From contig CM056397.1 in assembly GCA_029718625.1 (NCBI GenBank), forward strand, positions 4,674,590-4,738,589: a stretch of 64,000 nucleotides of DNA. Reading direction: 5' to 3'. Positions 55,700 to 64,000 of the stretch are shown piece after piece. The DNA comes from Synaphobranchus kaupii. Taxonomy: Eukaryota > Chordata > Actinopteri > Anguilliformes > Synaphobranchidae. The position numbers were made by a program, and so were the translations under genes. The notes beneath the pieces are model-generated. The model was not told the DNA's origin, ran no database searches, and was given only the letters and a program-made list of their open reading frames with translations. Position 1 is the stretch's first letter. Each line of letters opens with the position of its first letter.

Positions 55700-56160
55700 T
55701 TTAGAGGTGTGCATTAATGATTTGGATGACCTGGGGAAAGGAGCGTAGGTTGAAGGTTGTCTCCCACCAATCTAAATCTTCTACCAGAAGGCATAGTGGA
55801 GAGGGTGCTTGATGATTTTGGTCGCACGTTTGATGATGCATTATGTATGTATGGAGTCCAATGTGGGGAGTTTGCAGCCTGTGATCTTTGCTGCTCTGGA
55901 GATGATTCTGTCCATGTCCTTTATTGTGTGCTGTAGTGTATTTCCATACCAGACGGTGATTGATAGGATGTTAGTTTGAATGCTTTGGATGATGGCTTTG
56001 TAGAATTGAACGAGAAGACCTTTCTTAACTCTAAGTTTTTTCAGTTGGCGGAGGAAGGAGAGTCTTTCTTGGGCTTTCTTTATTAGGTGGTTGGAGTTTA
56101 GGTTGCTACTGATGTGTGTTCCAAATAACTTGGAGTCGGTGTCGTGTTTTCCAAGCGACA
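55700..56160 (-). pseudogene. LINE RT C-terminal fragment and 3' end
   Basis: The minus strand has KAQERLSFLRQLKKLRVKKG, LLVQFYKAIIQSI, TVWYGNTLQHTIKDMDRI and AAKITGCKLPTLDSI at 55841-56161. This is the domain after the RT in the same clade as LINE-3 (its RLFF...RQLRKF segment is the equivalent). The following 140 bp read as the C-terminal end in shifted frames. RT catalytic motifs are not included. Confidence 0.75.
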
Positions 56161-56164
56161 AGAT

Positions 56165-56600
56165 TTCAAAGTTTTCAACTTACAGTCCCAATTTCTCCTA
56201 ATTTTCCAAATAAAGAGGATGAGGCAGAATCTTCAAGAATATTAGACTTTATTCCACAGATGCTCATAAAGCCATAACTTCTCTGCAGAGATGTTCAAAA
56301 TCAGTTTTAGTTAGAGCTCTTTTTATGCACATTTCTTATCGCAAAGTCCTTCCCATTCCCGAAAAACCCATCCCAATTCTCCGCCCAACAGGTGTGTCTT
56401 CTCTCCACGCCACGATGGTTTCTCAGCCTCTCATCTTCTGGCATCTTCCTGATTGGTTGGCACCAATTCAGCTGAGTTTGGGAAACCATGGTGGTTTCCA
56501 TTTCTGTTACCTCTCTTTGTACCTGCCCTCTGCCCCCAACTTGCTTTGATCGTTAAACATCTGTGGCGCCAACTGCCAGTTACCCAAAAATAAAAATGTG
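56165..56600 (-). mobile_element. Possible LTR downstream of the ERV-2 env locus
   Basis: On the minus strand there is a GTGCATAAAAAGAGC TATA-type box near 56325, a GGAATAAAG signal about 75 nt further on, and a purine-rich GGGGGCAGAGGGCAGG tract near 56530. This order fits PPT-U3-R-U5 of a retroviral LTR lying 3' of env. No partner LTR or target duplication was found, so the call is tentative. Confidence 0.35.
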
Positions 56601-56675
56601 TATATGTCAGCCTGACAACTATTTGTGCTTATCACTCCAACTATTTAGGCCTCTATGTGTTCTTTTATCTAAATA

Positions 56676-57206
56676 CACTGCCCGGCCGCACACTCTAATA
56701 TTTCGTTGGACCGCCTTTAGCTTTGATTACGGCGCGCATTTGTTGTGGCATTGTTTCGACAACCTTATGCAATGTCACAACATTTATTTCCATCCAGAGT
56801 AGCATAAGTTTTTGGCTGAGATCTTGTATTGACGACGGGAGAGTCGAACCACTCCGTAAAGTGTTCTCCAGCACATCCCAAAGACTTTCAATGGGGTTAA
56901 GGTCAGGAATCTGGTGGCTAATTCATGTGTGAAAATGATTCCTCATGCTCTCTGAACCACTCTTTCACAATTTGAGCCCGATGAATCTTGGCATTGTCAT
57001 CCTGGCATATGCCCATTGATGGGATAACCTGGTCGTTCAGTACATTCAGGTACTTCGCTGACTTCATTTTATTGCTGCATAATGTTGCTGAGCCTAGACC
57101 TGACCAACTGAAGCAACCCCAGATCCTAACACTGCCTCCAGAGGCTTGTACAGTGGGCACTATGCATGACGGGTGCAATAGCGACTTTTTTTTTGGCCGG
57201 GCAGTG
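56676..57206 (-). mobile_element. Tc1-type element, internally deleted (531 bp)
   Basis: TA flanks it (56674-56675, 57207-57208). Its ends are CACTGCCCGGCC and the complement GGCCGGGCAGTG. The minus strand keeps a transposase remnant: [34 protein letters not shown] (second catalytic Asp region) and, in other frames, the part toward the C-terminus. The N-terminal DNA-binding half is missing. Confidence 0.85.
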
Positions 57207-57213
57207 TATAATT

Positions 57214-57762
57214 CTATGCGTCATCTTGCTCCTTTTTTCTTGTACACCATCCACCATATGTTTTACACCGGCCGGATATTATGGTTCCAAATCGTGTCGG
57301 CGGCGGTGCATGTGTATTATAAAAAGTGCAGACTGCAGGTCTGGTTGTAAATAAAACAGCAGAATTTAACATAACACTCAGAAACACTTCCTTGGTGTTT
57401 ACAGAAATCTCCGTATTGCAGTGATCAATGATGACCCTTACATATGCTGTGGCCCGAAACTGCACTTCTTTTACCAAAATACCCAAAAGTCCTTGGGTCT
57501 CCCTATACCTGTGCGCTGTGATCCTTACATGCTGCAGCTGGATACCAGGTTTACCTGTCCTCCAGCTTGGCAACAATGGGTGAGACGGAATCTGCCACGC
57601 TCCTTTAAAGGGTAATATCTGCTCAATGTCCCTTGCAATACGTTGAGCTCTTTCTGCAACACACTGCGGAGAATGTGAATTATAACCCAATTTAAGTAGA
57701 AGTTCGCTTCTACATCCTTTTACCCCATAAACACACTCTATATCTAATTCATCCTCAGCCAT
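57214..57762 (-). CDS. Uncharacterised 182-codon ORF downstream of ERV-2 env
   Basis: Starts at a true ATG in a good context (GAC ATG G) and is uninterrupted to a TAG next to the Tc1 remnant. The N-terminus is acidic (MAEDELDIE). A helical middle ([18 protein letters not shown]) and a C-terminal part with spaced cysteines (CKTYGGWC) and a basic end follow. There is no signal peptide or clear membrane segment. I recognise no domain. It lies on the env strand between the env tail and a possible LTR, where complex retroviruses place accessory genes. It is intact while all of env around it is broken, which is either chance, youth or selection. It could also be unrelated to the retrovirus. Confidence 0.5.
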   Translation of the reverse strand: MAEDELDIECVYGVKGCRSELLLKLGYNSHSPQCVAERAQRIARDIEQILPFKGAWQIPSHPLLPSWRTGKPGIQLQHVRITAHRYRETQGLLGILVKEVQFRATAYVRVIIDHCNTEISVNTKEVFLSVMLNSAVLFTTRPAVCTFYNTHAPPPTRFGTIISGRCKTYGGWCTRKKEQDDA

Positions 57763-58205
57763 GTCTGGGGCAGGTTTCCAGAGGCATCTAAACTAAGCAT
57801 ATATTCTGCTATATAGCGCAGTTTCCTAATTTGTCTACTTTTAATTAACTACAGCCCTCTGTTTGCCTGCTCCAGAAGTGACTAAAGTCCCTGAGGTGCA
57901 CAACCAAAAAACCTCCCACTCTTGTCTAGGAAGGAGAAAAAGATTGCACCTCTCTTACACCTCTCAAGCCCTAGTCTTTATCCATAATAGTCAGGTTGTT
58001 CATATGTAGGAGCTTGCACGTTTTCATATTTCATCAGCTTGACTGTGGTTACTTCAGTTTTTACTTTTCTGGTGTTTCACGAGTCCCAGACGATGTTCCT
58101 CTGCTGCCTGGTTCACTTTTGTAACCAGTGGATATGCTCCCACAATTCTGGTGAGAAAATATCTCAAAACAGGTAATAAACAACACAACAGTATTGCTAC
58201 GCATA
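57763..58205 (-). pseudogene. ERV-2 env: end of membrane anchor and cytoplasmic tail
   Basis: Just past the Tc1 insertion (58208-59738), the minus strand continues in frame from the interrupted anchor with a hydrophobic stretch, then a polar and basic tail ending in a TGA near 58050. The remaining sequence to 57763 is a non-coding spacer before the 182-codon ORF. The frame matches only if the transposon and one TA are removed. Confidence 0.6.
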
Positions 58206-58207
58206 TA

Positions 58208-59738
58208 CACTACTCACAAAAAGTTAGGGATATTCGGCTTTCGGGTGAAATTTCAGGATGAACCTAAAATGCACTATAACCTTTACAGGTGAAATTAATT
58301 TGACCTTCTCTAAACTTTTGAATGCACATGTCCAACTATTCAATGTTTCAGTACTTTTTGCACAACTTGCTGTTCTCTAACAAGGAGCTGAACGGCAAAA
58401 TTCACAACAGGTGTTTGATCCATGAATCGACCAATAAATTTCCTGGTTCAATTAGAATTGGTATTTAAACAGTCCTCTTCATCATGCTGTTCACATTTTG
58501 ACATCATGAGACCAAGACGACACCTAACAATTGATCAACAGTACCTCGCCATTGCGAGGCTTCAAACAGGATGTTCTCAGAGGGAAGTGGCCACTGAGCT
58601 TAGAGTGTCACAGAGTGTCATCAGCAGGTTGCAACAGAGATACAGAGAGACTGGAAGAGTCACAGAAAGGCATAGAAGTGGACGTCCTTTGGCCACATCC
58701 CACACTGATGACCGCTTAATTGTGAACAGTGCCCTGCGGAACCGGATGATGAATGCCACTCAACTCCAGGCACATTTAAGGGAGGTGAGAGGCACCCAAG
58801 TGTCACGTCAGACCATTCGAAACCGTTTACATCAGCGTGGTCTGCGTGCTAGACGACCTGCAAGGGTACCTGACCACACCACCAGGCACAGGCGTCATCG
58901 TCTTGCATGGGCCAGGGAGCATTTATGCTGGAAGAGGGACCAGTGGGCCTCAGTCCTGTTCTCTGATGAAAGTCGATTCACGTTGAGCAGAAATGATGGC
59001 CGCCAACGATGTTGGAGACGTCAAGGAGAGCGCTATGCATCAGCCACTGTTGTCACCAGACGACCCTTTGGTGGTGGCGGTGTTACAGTGTGGGCAGGTG
59101 TGTCTAGTCAATACAGAACTGCCCTACACTTTGTGAATGGTACAGTGACAAGCCCATACTACCTGAATAACATCATTAATCCAGTCATTGTGCCCCTGCA
59201 TGAACAACACAGGCCTAATTTCATCTTCATGGACGACAATGCTCCAGCTCATCGAGGTCGCATCATTAGGGAAAGGCTGCTGGAGACTGGGGTACCTCAA
59301 ATGGAGTGGCCTGCACTTTCTCCAGACCTGAATCCCATAGAAAACCTATGGGATCAGCTGACTCACCGTGTAGAGGCTCGTAACTCTGTACCCCAGAACC
59401 TCAATGACCTGAGGGCCGCCCTTCAAGAAGAGTGGGATGCCATGCCTCAGCAGACAATAAGTCGACTTGTGAACAGCATGAGACGTCGTTGTCAAGCTGT
59501 AATTGATGCTCAAGGGCACATGACAAGTTATTGAGACATTGACATTTTTGTTGTGGTATACCCACCACTGTTGTTGGCTTTTGTTTCAATAAATTGTTTG
59601 AGATGAGGAAATCACCATTGCATGCTTCTACTTAAATGCCCTACTTTCATGATACGTATAATATCACTGTAGCGTGAACTTACATTTTCCAGAAATTTCA
59701 CCCGAAAGCCAAATATCCCTAACTTTTTGTGAGTAGTG
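58208..59738 (+). mobile_element. Intact Tc1-like transposon (1,531 bp)
   Basis: TA flanks it (58206-58207, 59739-59740). The terminal inverted repeats are 47 bp with one mismatch, starting CACTACTCACAAAAAGTTAG. A full transposase frame lies inside. It is inserted in the membrane-anchor codons of the ERV-2 env. All parts needed for mobility appear present. Confidence 0.95.
58506..59534 (+). CDS. Tc1-like transposase, intact, DD34E
   Basis: 342 codons from the ATG at 58506 ([12 protein letters not shown]). An upstream in-frame ATG at 58422 would add 28 residues unlike the family and is not preferred. The N-terminal paired-like DNA-binding domain has two helix-turn-helix parts ([40 protein letters not shown]) and an arginine-rich hook between them. 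The catalytic triad is D in LFSDESRF, D in FMDDNAPAH and E in LNPIENLWD, with 34 residues between the last two. The glycine-rich [14 protein letters not shown] box precedes the second D. Length and motifs equal those of active Tc1 family members, so it may be functional. Confidence 0.95.
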   Translation: MRPRRHLTIDQQYLAIARLQTGCSQREVATELRVSQSVISRLQQRYRETGRVTERHRSGRPLATSHTDDRLIVNSALRNRMMNATQLQAHLREVRGTQVSRQTIRNRLHQRGLRARRPARVPDHTTRHRRHRLAWAREHLCWKRDQWASVLFSDESRFTLSRNDGRQRCWRRQGERYASATVVTRRPFGGGGVTVWAGVSSQYRTALHFVNGTVTSPYYLNNIINPVIVPLHEQHRPNFIFMDDNAPAHRGRIIRERLLETGVPQMEWPALSPDLNPIENLWDQLTHRVEARNSVPQNLNDLRAALQEEWDAMPQQTISRLVNSMRRRCQAVIDAQGHMTSY

Positions 59739-59740
59739 TA

Positions 59741-60177
59741 AGTGTTACCACAATTATGGCCCCCGCCTTTGCAAACCACGCTCCCCGTTTTCCAAGGTAA
59801 TTGTTCAACCAGTCCCAGATCTCATGACCAAATCCTGCATTGTCTGTCATTTCCAGTCTCAGTCCCTTCAGCTTTATCATAGCCTTTGTGAATGTTCCAT
59901 TAGGAGAAGTGTTATTCGGGATAAATGTACAACAGTGGTCTCCAAAAAGAACACACACTCCACCTCTCTCTGCCAGTAACCAGTCCAATGCTTGTCTATT
60001 TTGTCCAGTCATTTTGCTTGTAGCAGACAGCTCTTCTCCTAATGCTGTCAACGCATCTTCCGTACAGTTCATAAATCTCTGTTGGTTATAATATATGTTG
60101 TTTATCCACTCCATGTTCTTGTTAGGGCTTACCCATAAAAGAACTGACTCAAACCCTGCTGCAATCTCAATCTGCAA
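59741..60177 (-). pseudogene. ERV-2 env transmembrane subunit, interrupted by Tc1
   Basis: The minus-strand frame contains a heptad-repeat-like helix, then QNRQALDWLLAERGG, the position of the conserved immunosuppressive-type helix, directly followed by CVLFGDHCC, a CX6CC motif. A second helix and the first residues of the membrane anchor follow, where the Tc1 element is inserted at 59740. CX6CC with a CXXC in the surface subunit is typical of gamma-type envelopes whose subunits are disulfide-linked. The frame differs from that of the upstream part, so an indel lies near 60170-60180. Confidence 0.85.
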
Positions 60178-60760
60178 TCTGTCCTATAGCATCTATCCAT
60201 ACTTGTGGGTCAGGCTCATAAGCTCTCTTTGCTCTTCGGGCCGTTTTAGGGAACATTACCACCACTGGGTCCATCAGCATTATTCTAGCACATGTCCCTG
60301 TCCAATTGCATGGTAGTACATTATATACTCCTCCTCCAGACATCCAAAACATATCTGCTACTTTCTGATCCGCATATATTATATTTTTACAGCTCGGCAT
60401 TTGAATGCTAGTGCTTGATTCCGGTTCTTCCTGCGCTAGTTGTGCTGGGTTCCCAGCATTACATGTCCATGTTAAGTGGCACTTCCCACCAAACTGTCCC
60501 ATTGATGTGGTTCCATTCTCTACTCTATAACACTCATAGGAGGTGTTTAACAATTTAACACGCTTTAGATTTATCTGGGCTCCACTTTTCCCTAAGAACA
60601 GGCCCCACATATTACAATCTGCATGTATGTACCGTCCCTGTGAGGAGCCTAACCTATCTAAACATTGTATGGGACACTGTGAAGTATTCACTTTGATCCT
60701 TCGAGCCTCCCTCTCGGGCGCAGCTCCAGGCTGGATCCCTTTCCACTGAGTTCCTTCCAC
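60167..60760 (-). pseudogene. ERV-2 env surface subunit, C-terminal part, with cleavage site
   Basis: The minus-strand frame of about 198 codons is cysteine-rich, has N-glycosylation sites (for example NGTT, NWTG) and ends with the furin-type site RRAKR followed by the start of the transmembrane subunit. The beginning at 60760 is not an ATG (GTG); the frame simply opens there after damage. It stops at 60167 because of the indel noted for the next part. Confidence 0.8.
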
Positions 60761-61530
60761 CCGACTCCTCTGAGTGAAGGACCCTCAGCCTTTCTGCTTC
60801 CCAGGTTTCTCCTTTTCAGAAACCCTGATCACAAAAAGCACTGCTCGCTTACTAACGCATTTGGTTTCAGCTTACAGTGGCCTGACTGTACATTGAGCCG
60901 AGCGCGGCGGCCATGTGCTCCACTACAGGGACGCCACTCATGGTCTTACTGCTCTCTGCGACCCGACCAGCCGGTGACCCAGTTGATAGCGATCCCCAGC
61001 CCAGCGTCTAAACACCGCGCCCCGTAGTGGTAACCAGCCACCCGGTTGGGAACCGACGGTCTGATCCCTATCCCACCTTGCTATGGGTATAGAAACTTTG
61101 ACCGTTTTCACCAGCCTTGCCTGTTCACAGAGGTCGTCTCTTACGCCCCTCTGCGAGGTGTGGACTGTCATCCACGTACCACGCAGTGACTGCATACTTA
61201 CATGCGACAACTACGCTGACTAGAAGGTACCACGGCAGTATGTCAATTCATACTTCATCAGACACGGGGGCCTTCAGTCTTCTCCCCTGCACAATATAAC
61301 GCTTTTAAAATGCCCTCGGAACTTTGCAATTCCGCCGCCGCCTGTTGCGTACTAGGTTCGGGGTGCCTAATCCCCTGCCTAATACGCATCCGTTATGTTG
61401 TGGTGATATCGCGCACACCACTGATAATCATACGGGTTAGGGATCGCCGTATACGTAGGTCGTGCTTCAGCACACACTACACAATTTTCTTTAAACAATA
61501 TTCGCTGTATATTTTGCCCATTTCCACCAC
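60761..61530 (-). pseudogene. ERV-2 env surface subunit, N-terminal part, decayed
   Basis: Pieces lie in changing frames. WWKWAKYTANIV is encoded at 61529-61494, and a CXXC motif (CVVC) at 61483-61472 after a frame change. NPYDYQWCARYHHNITDAY follows near 61390-61450. Later, a 90-codon frame (60938-61210) is probably partly surface-protein sequence. The WW and CXXC landmarks occur with the same spacing in ERV-1 Env (29417 and 29465). Confidence 0.65.
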
Positions 61531-61959
61531 CTATGTGATTTTTCCTCGGTTTAGTAAGAGGAAATTAGCAGGATTAGTTAACTTTACTGGTTCGAGCTCT
61601 CTTTTTTGTCTCTTTTTTAAGTCTTCTGATGCCGCTTGATCGTCTGACATTACAAACATTATAAAAGATCCTACTAACACTATTACTATAAATGCCATTA
61701 TACATCCTGCTATTTGTCCTCGTTTTTGTTCATTAGTCATGTCTGCTATTAACATGCACACTAATCCTAGTCCTGTCATTACAAACATTATTCCAAATAT
61801 GGCCCATCTTGTTCTTGTTTTTACCGGTTCACTTTTGTTTCCTGGTTTTATTGTAACGTTTACACTTAAATTATCTGTCAGATCACCACTGGCTTCTTCA
61901 GCATTTTTAGTCGCTGTCAACCTCGTCCCTGGGAGTAATGGATCTTTCCTCCGTATCAA
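61531..61959 (-). pseudogene. ERV-2 env leader-type ORF with two hydrophobic segments
   Basis: The frame is open for 142 codons. Its upstream edge is a TTG and the frame stays open further upstream, so the true start is unknown. It has a polar N-terminus, hydrophobic segment 1 (WAIFGIMFVMTGLGLVCML), a short loop (ADMTNEQKRGQ), hydrophobic segment 2 (IAGCIMAFIVIVLVGSFIMF), then a charged stretch with the basic site KKRQKR. Position and basic site suggest the leader of the ERV-2 Env; ERV-1 Env also has an anchor followed by a basic site before the WW motif. Two anchors are unusual. An independent small membrane protein is the alternative. Confidence 0.5.
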
Positions 61960-62041
61960 GAGCTGTTTTAACCGTCCCGCGTAAGGTAGTGTCGTTTTTA
62001 AGCGTACTGGCCGCAGTTTGCGTGATTTTAATTAGACCTCG

Positions 62042-62185
62042 TTGAACGCTGATCACATTATTTGCATTGGTAGTTTGTGTTTGTCCCGCGATTGGCTGTT
62101 AGATTGTTAGATTGAACGCTGATCATATTATTTGCTTTGCTAGTTTGTGTTTGTTCCGCGATTGGCTGTTTGTTAGATTGTTAGA
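62042..62185. repeat. Tandem duplication of about 72 bp
   Basis: Two units begin TTGAACGCTGATCA and end TGTTAGATTGTTAGA. They differ at several bases and by a 4-bp indel. They lie upstream of the ERV-2 leader ORF with respect to its strand. Confidence 0.85.
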
Positions 62186-64000
62186 TTGACTAGGCTGTTA
62201 GTTTCGCGTTATTGTGCTTTTTAAGACCTTGGCGCATAAGTCCCGCCTGCGGGACCTTTTTTGCTCAACTGAGACATTCGTTGCTACTGCAGCCGAAATC
62301 ACAAACTCTGTGTTTTATATTTATTGGTAGACGGTTCGTGACGATTTCTGCCGAATACGTAGTTTCTAAGTGCCACTATTTCCCTGTAGCAAGTCCATTT
62401 ATCAAGCAACCCCCCACCTAGTCTATACCTACCTATGCGTGACATAGTGGACAATAGCGTCTATGTTTGAGTTCATAAATATATTTATTCATCATATAAA
62501 ATTAGAATAACGTCATAGCAATGAGATAAACCCAACAATAGCCTGATCGTATGCCAGAAAAGCCGTGAAAAGCCCTGCTCACTCAAATGCAAAATAAACT
62601 GTGAAAGTACTATCTCATTCTACCATGTATTCTACTAGCAATATATGCTACTAAATATGAAATAAATATACAATCCTACCATTGGTTTTACACATCGAGA
62701 TGTTCCTTTCAAAATTCAGTTGTCATTTATTGTCTGGTACAATCGGTTTGAGAAATATACAACACTTTATACCGCTATTACACTATCTGAAACGTCGCCG
62801 CGTAATAGCCCCATGCCCTGTAAGCCTGTCTCATGCATTACAGTTCACTCTGATTTAATTGTCGGCTTTTTTATCCAATAGAGTACATTATAACCTTCGC
62901 AACGGTATATGCCAAGTCTTTTTGGGTGCTTTGAGCAATTTACTACAGCCCAGCGTAACGGCAGTTTTCGTTTTAACTGTCTAGTATTACGCAAGCGATA
63001 TACAATACGCATTATGCAGGGGAATTTCCCTTTTGCGATATGTAAGTATTTTTGCGTCTAAAATACCGTTGGTCTCACTGGCTACATACGTACGTTCGTG
63101 TTTCCACTCGAGCACTGTCTTTCCAATATGTTTGATAGCCCTATTGTTATTTTCGCATTTTGAGTGCATTTCACATACTGTAGTGCAATCGTTAGCTAAA
63201 TGTATTTTTGAAGTAGGCTACCGATGTTCATTGAAGATAGAACATTTGGCAGCATTTTACAGATGGTGGAAAACTATTTTATGTTCATGTTATCATACAT
63301 AATATAGGCTATGGCGTATACGAGTCTCTTAGGGCATGACAAATGCTCATTCCAATTTACTGTTGCGCTGATATGTGGTAGATTAAGGTAAAAACTTCCT
63401 TGGAGTCATTATGAATAGGAAAACTTAAAAGATTAAAAGAATACAGAAAAATGCAATCCCAGGACAAAAGTATACATACTGTAGAGTACAGGGACAAGTG
63501 ATGTTTTATTGAGGTACAAGAGTGAATGATTAGGCAACATATTTAGGTGTATGTAACACTGTGATATCAATGTTTTTTATCTTAAGCCACTAGAGGGAGC
63601 AAATGTGTATGCGTTATAATGTACAAAACTAATTTTATTCATTTTATGACATGTTTTGCATAGGGGTTTTGGACCCATAGATATCTACCCCCATATACTG
63701 CTGAAAATATATAATTCTCACTTGGAAATTATGCACAAGTGAGTTTTATGAGCCCAAACTGTTGATTTGTAATTAAATATTTCATTATTTTTTTTAATTT
63801 GCAGCAGTGCACAATTTAGCCATTTGGATAGATTTGGAGACACTAATGGACAACAGGATACACTGCTATATTTTGCATCATAGACCTTTAGTAGTTCTGC
63901 ATATCATCCTCACATTTTGCAAAACTTGTGGACATGGAGTTTATGATCCAGGAAATGTATATACGTATATATTACCGATTTCACTTATGTAGCTCTCAGC
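62186..64000. other. No gene recognised; no gag or pol for ERV-2
   Basis: A-T rich sequence with only short frames. A perfect short hairpin GTCCCGC-CT-GCGGGAC followed by TTTTTT lies at 62241-62264. No retroviral pol motifs were seen on the minus strand, where the gag-pol of ERV-2 would be expected. Confidence 0.5.

Noticed and set aside
58422..58505. Upstream start for the Tc1 transposase
   Set aside because: The 28 added residues are hydrophobic and unlike family members; the ATG at 58506 gives the standard length.
62987..63302. Small frames near the right edge as genes
   Set aside because: Under 90 codons, A-T rich, no motif, and overlapping on opposite strands.
1..64000. Host protein-coding genes
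   Set aside because: Every long frame was explained by a transposable element, a retrovirus, an LTR or the gap, apart from the unassigned ORF at 57214-57762.

Overview
The window looks like gene-poor, repeat-saturated intergenic DNA from a ray-finned fish, most likely a teleost. I recognise no host protein-coding gene. The evidence for a fish is the mixture of elements: L2/CR1-type LINEs, a Penelope-like element, Ty3/Gypsy elements with a chromodomain, Tc1 elements with CAGTGCCTTGCG-type ends, tRNA-derived SINEs (one with an L2-like tail), and gamma/epsilon-type endogenous retroviruses. No bacterial features were seen. The species cannot be named from the sequence.

Layout. 0-1.3 kb: an L2-like LINE remnant split by a solo LTR of the same retrovirus family that is complete at 22-31 kb. 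1.3-6.5 kb: a decayed Penelope-like element on the minus strand (GIY-YIG and RT remnants), split by two solo LTRs; a SINE sits in the longer one. 7.8-11.4 kb: a decayed chromodomain Gypsy. 12.6-17.5 kb: SINE, solo LTRs and a Tc1-type element with an 813-bp internal palindrome. 17.8-31.6 kb: a three-level nest, in which a Tc1-type shell holds a minus-strand LINE, whose 5' UTR holds a 9,384-bp provirus (ERV-1: GTAT target duplication, LTRs differing at 2 of 513 positions, tRNA-Ser primer site, gag-UGA-pol in one frame, damaged integrase end and env). 32-38 kb: LTR fragments, a complete 733-bp non-autonomous Tc1 element, a 278-bp tandem repeat and a Gypsy LTR-gag fragment. 38-45 kb: a LINE split by a minus-strand Gypsy (TSD CCATC), then another LINE end. 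45.5-52.3 kb: a Gypsy LTR and gag split by an almost intact LINE with two ORFs. 53.3-53.8 kb: a 500-N assembly gap that begins inside an ERV-1-family LTR. 55.7-62 kb: a minus-strand retroviral env locus (ERV-2) with a leader ORF, SU, TM and a separate intact 182-codon ORF, interrupted by an intact Tc1 transposon with a 342-aa transposase. 62.2-64 kb: nothing recognised.

The strongest unexpected signals are these. (1) Three different Gypsy elements each carry, directly after the LTR, 9-12 nt complementary to the predicted transcript start 29-30 nt below a TATA box, with gag starting only 16-17 nt after the LTR; this is the layout expected for self-primed reverse transcription. (2) The 46-51 kb LINE ends at its 5' side in a 120-bp segment identical to a locus 1.15 kb beyond its insertion site. 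(3) ERV-1 has a tRNA-Ser primer site, a readthrough-type gag/pol junction and small ORFs before gag. (4) The ERV-2 env locus shares surface-protein landmarks with ERV-1 and keeps an intact uncharacterised ORF downstream of env. Coordinates, alignments and translations were read by eye; no database search was run.
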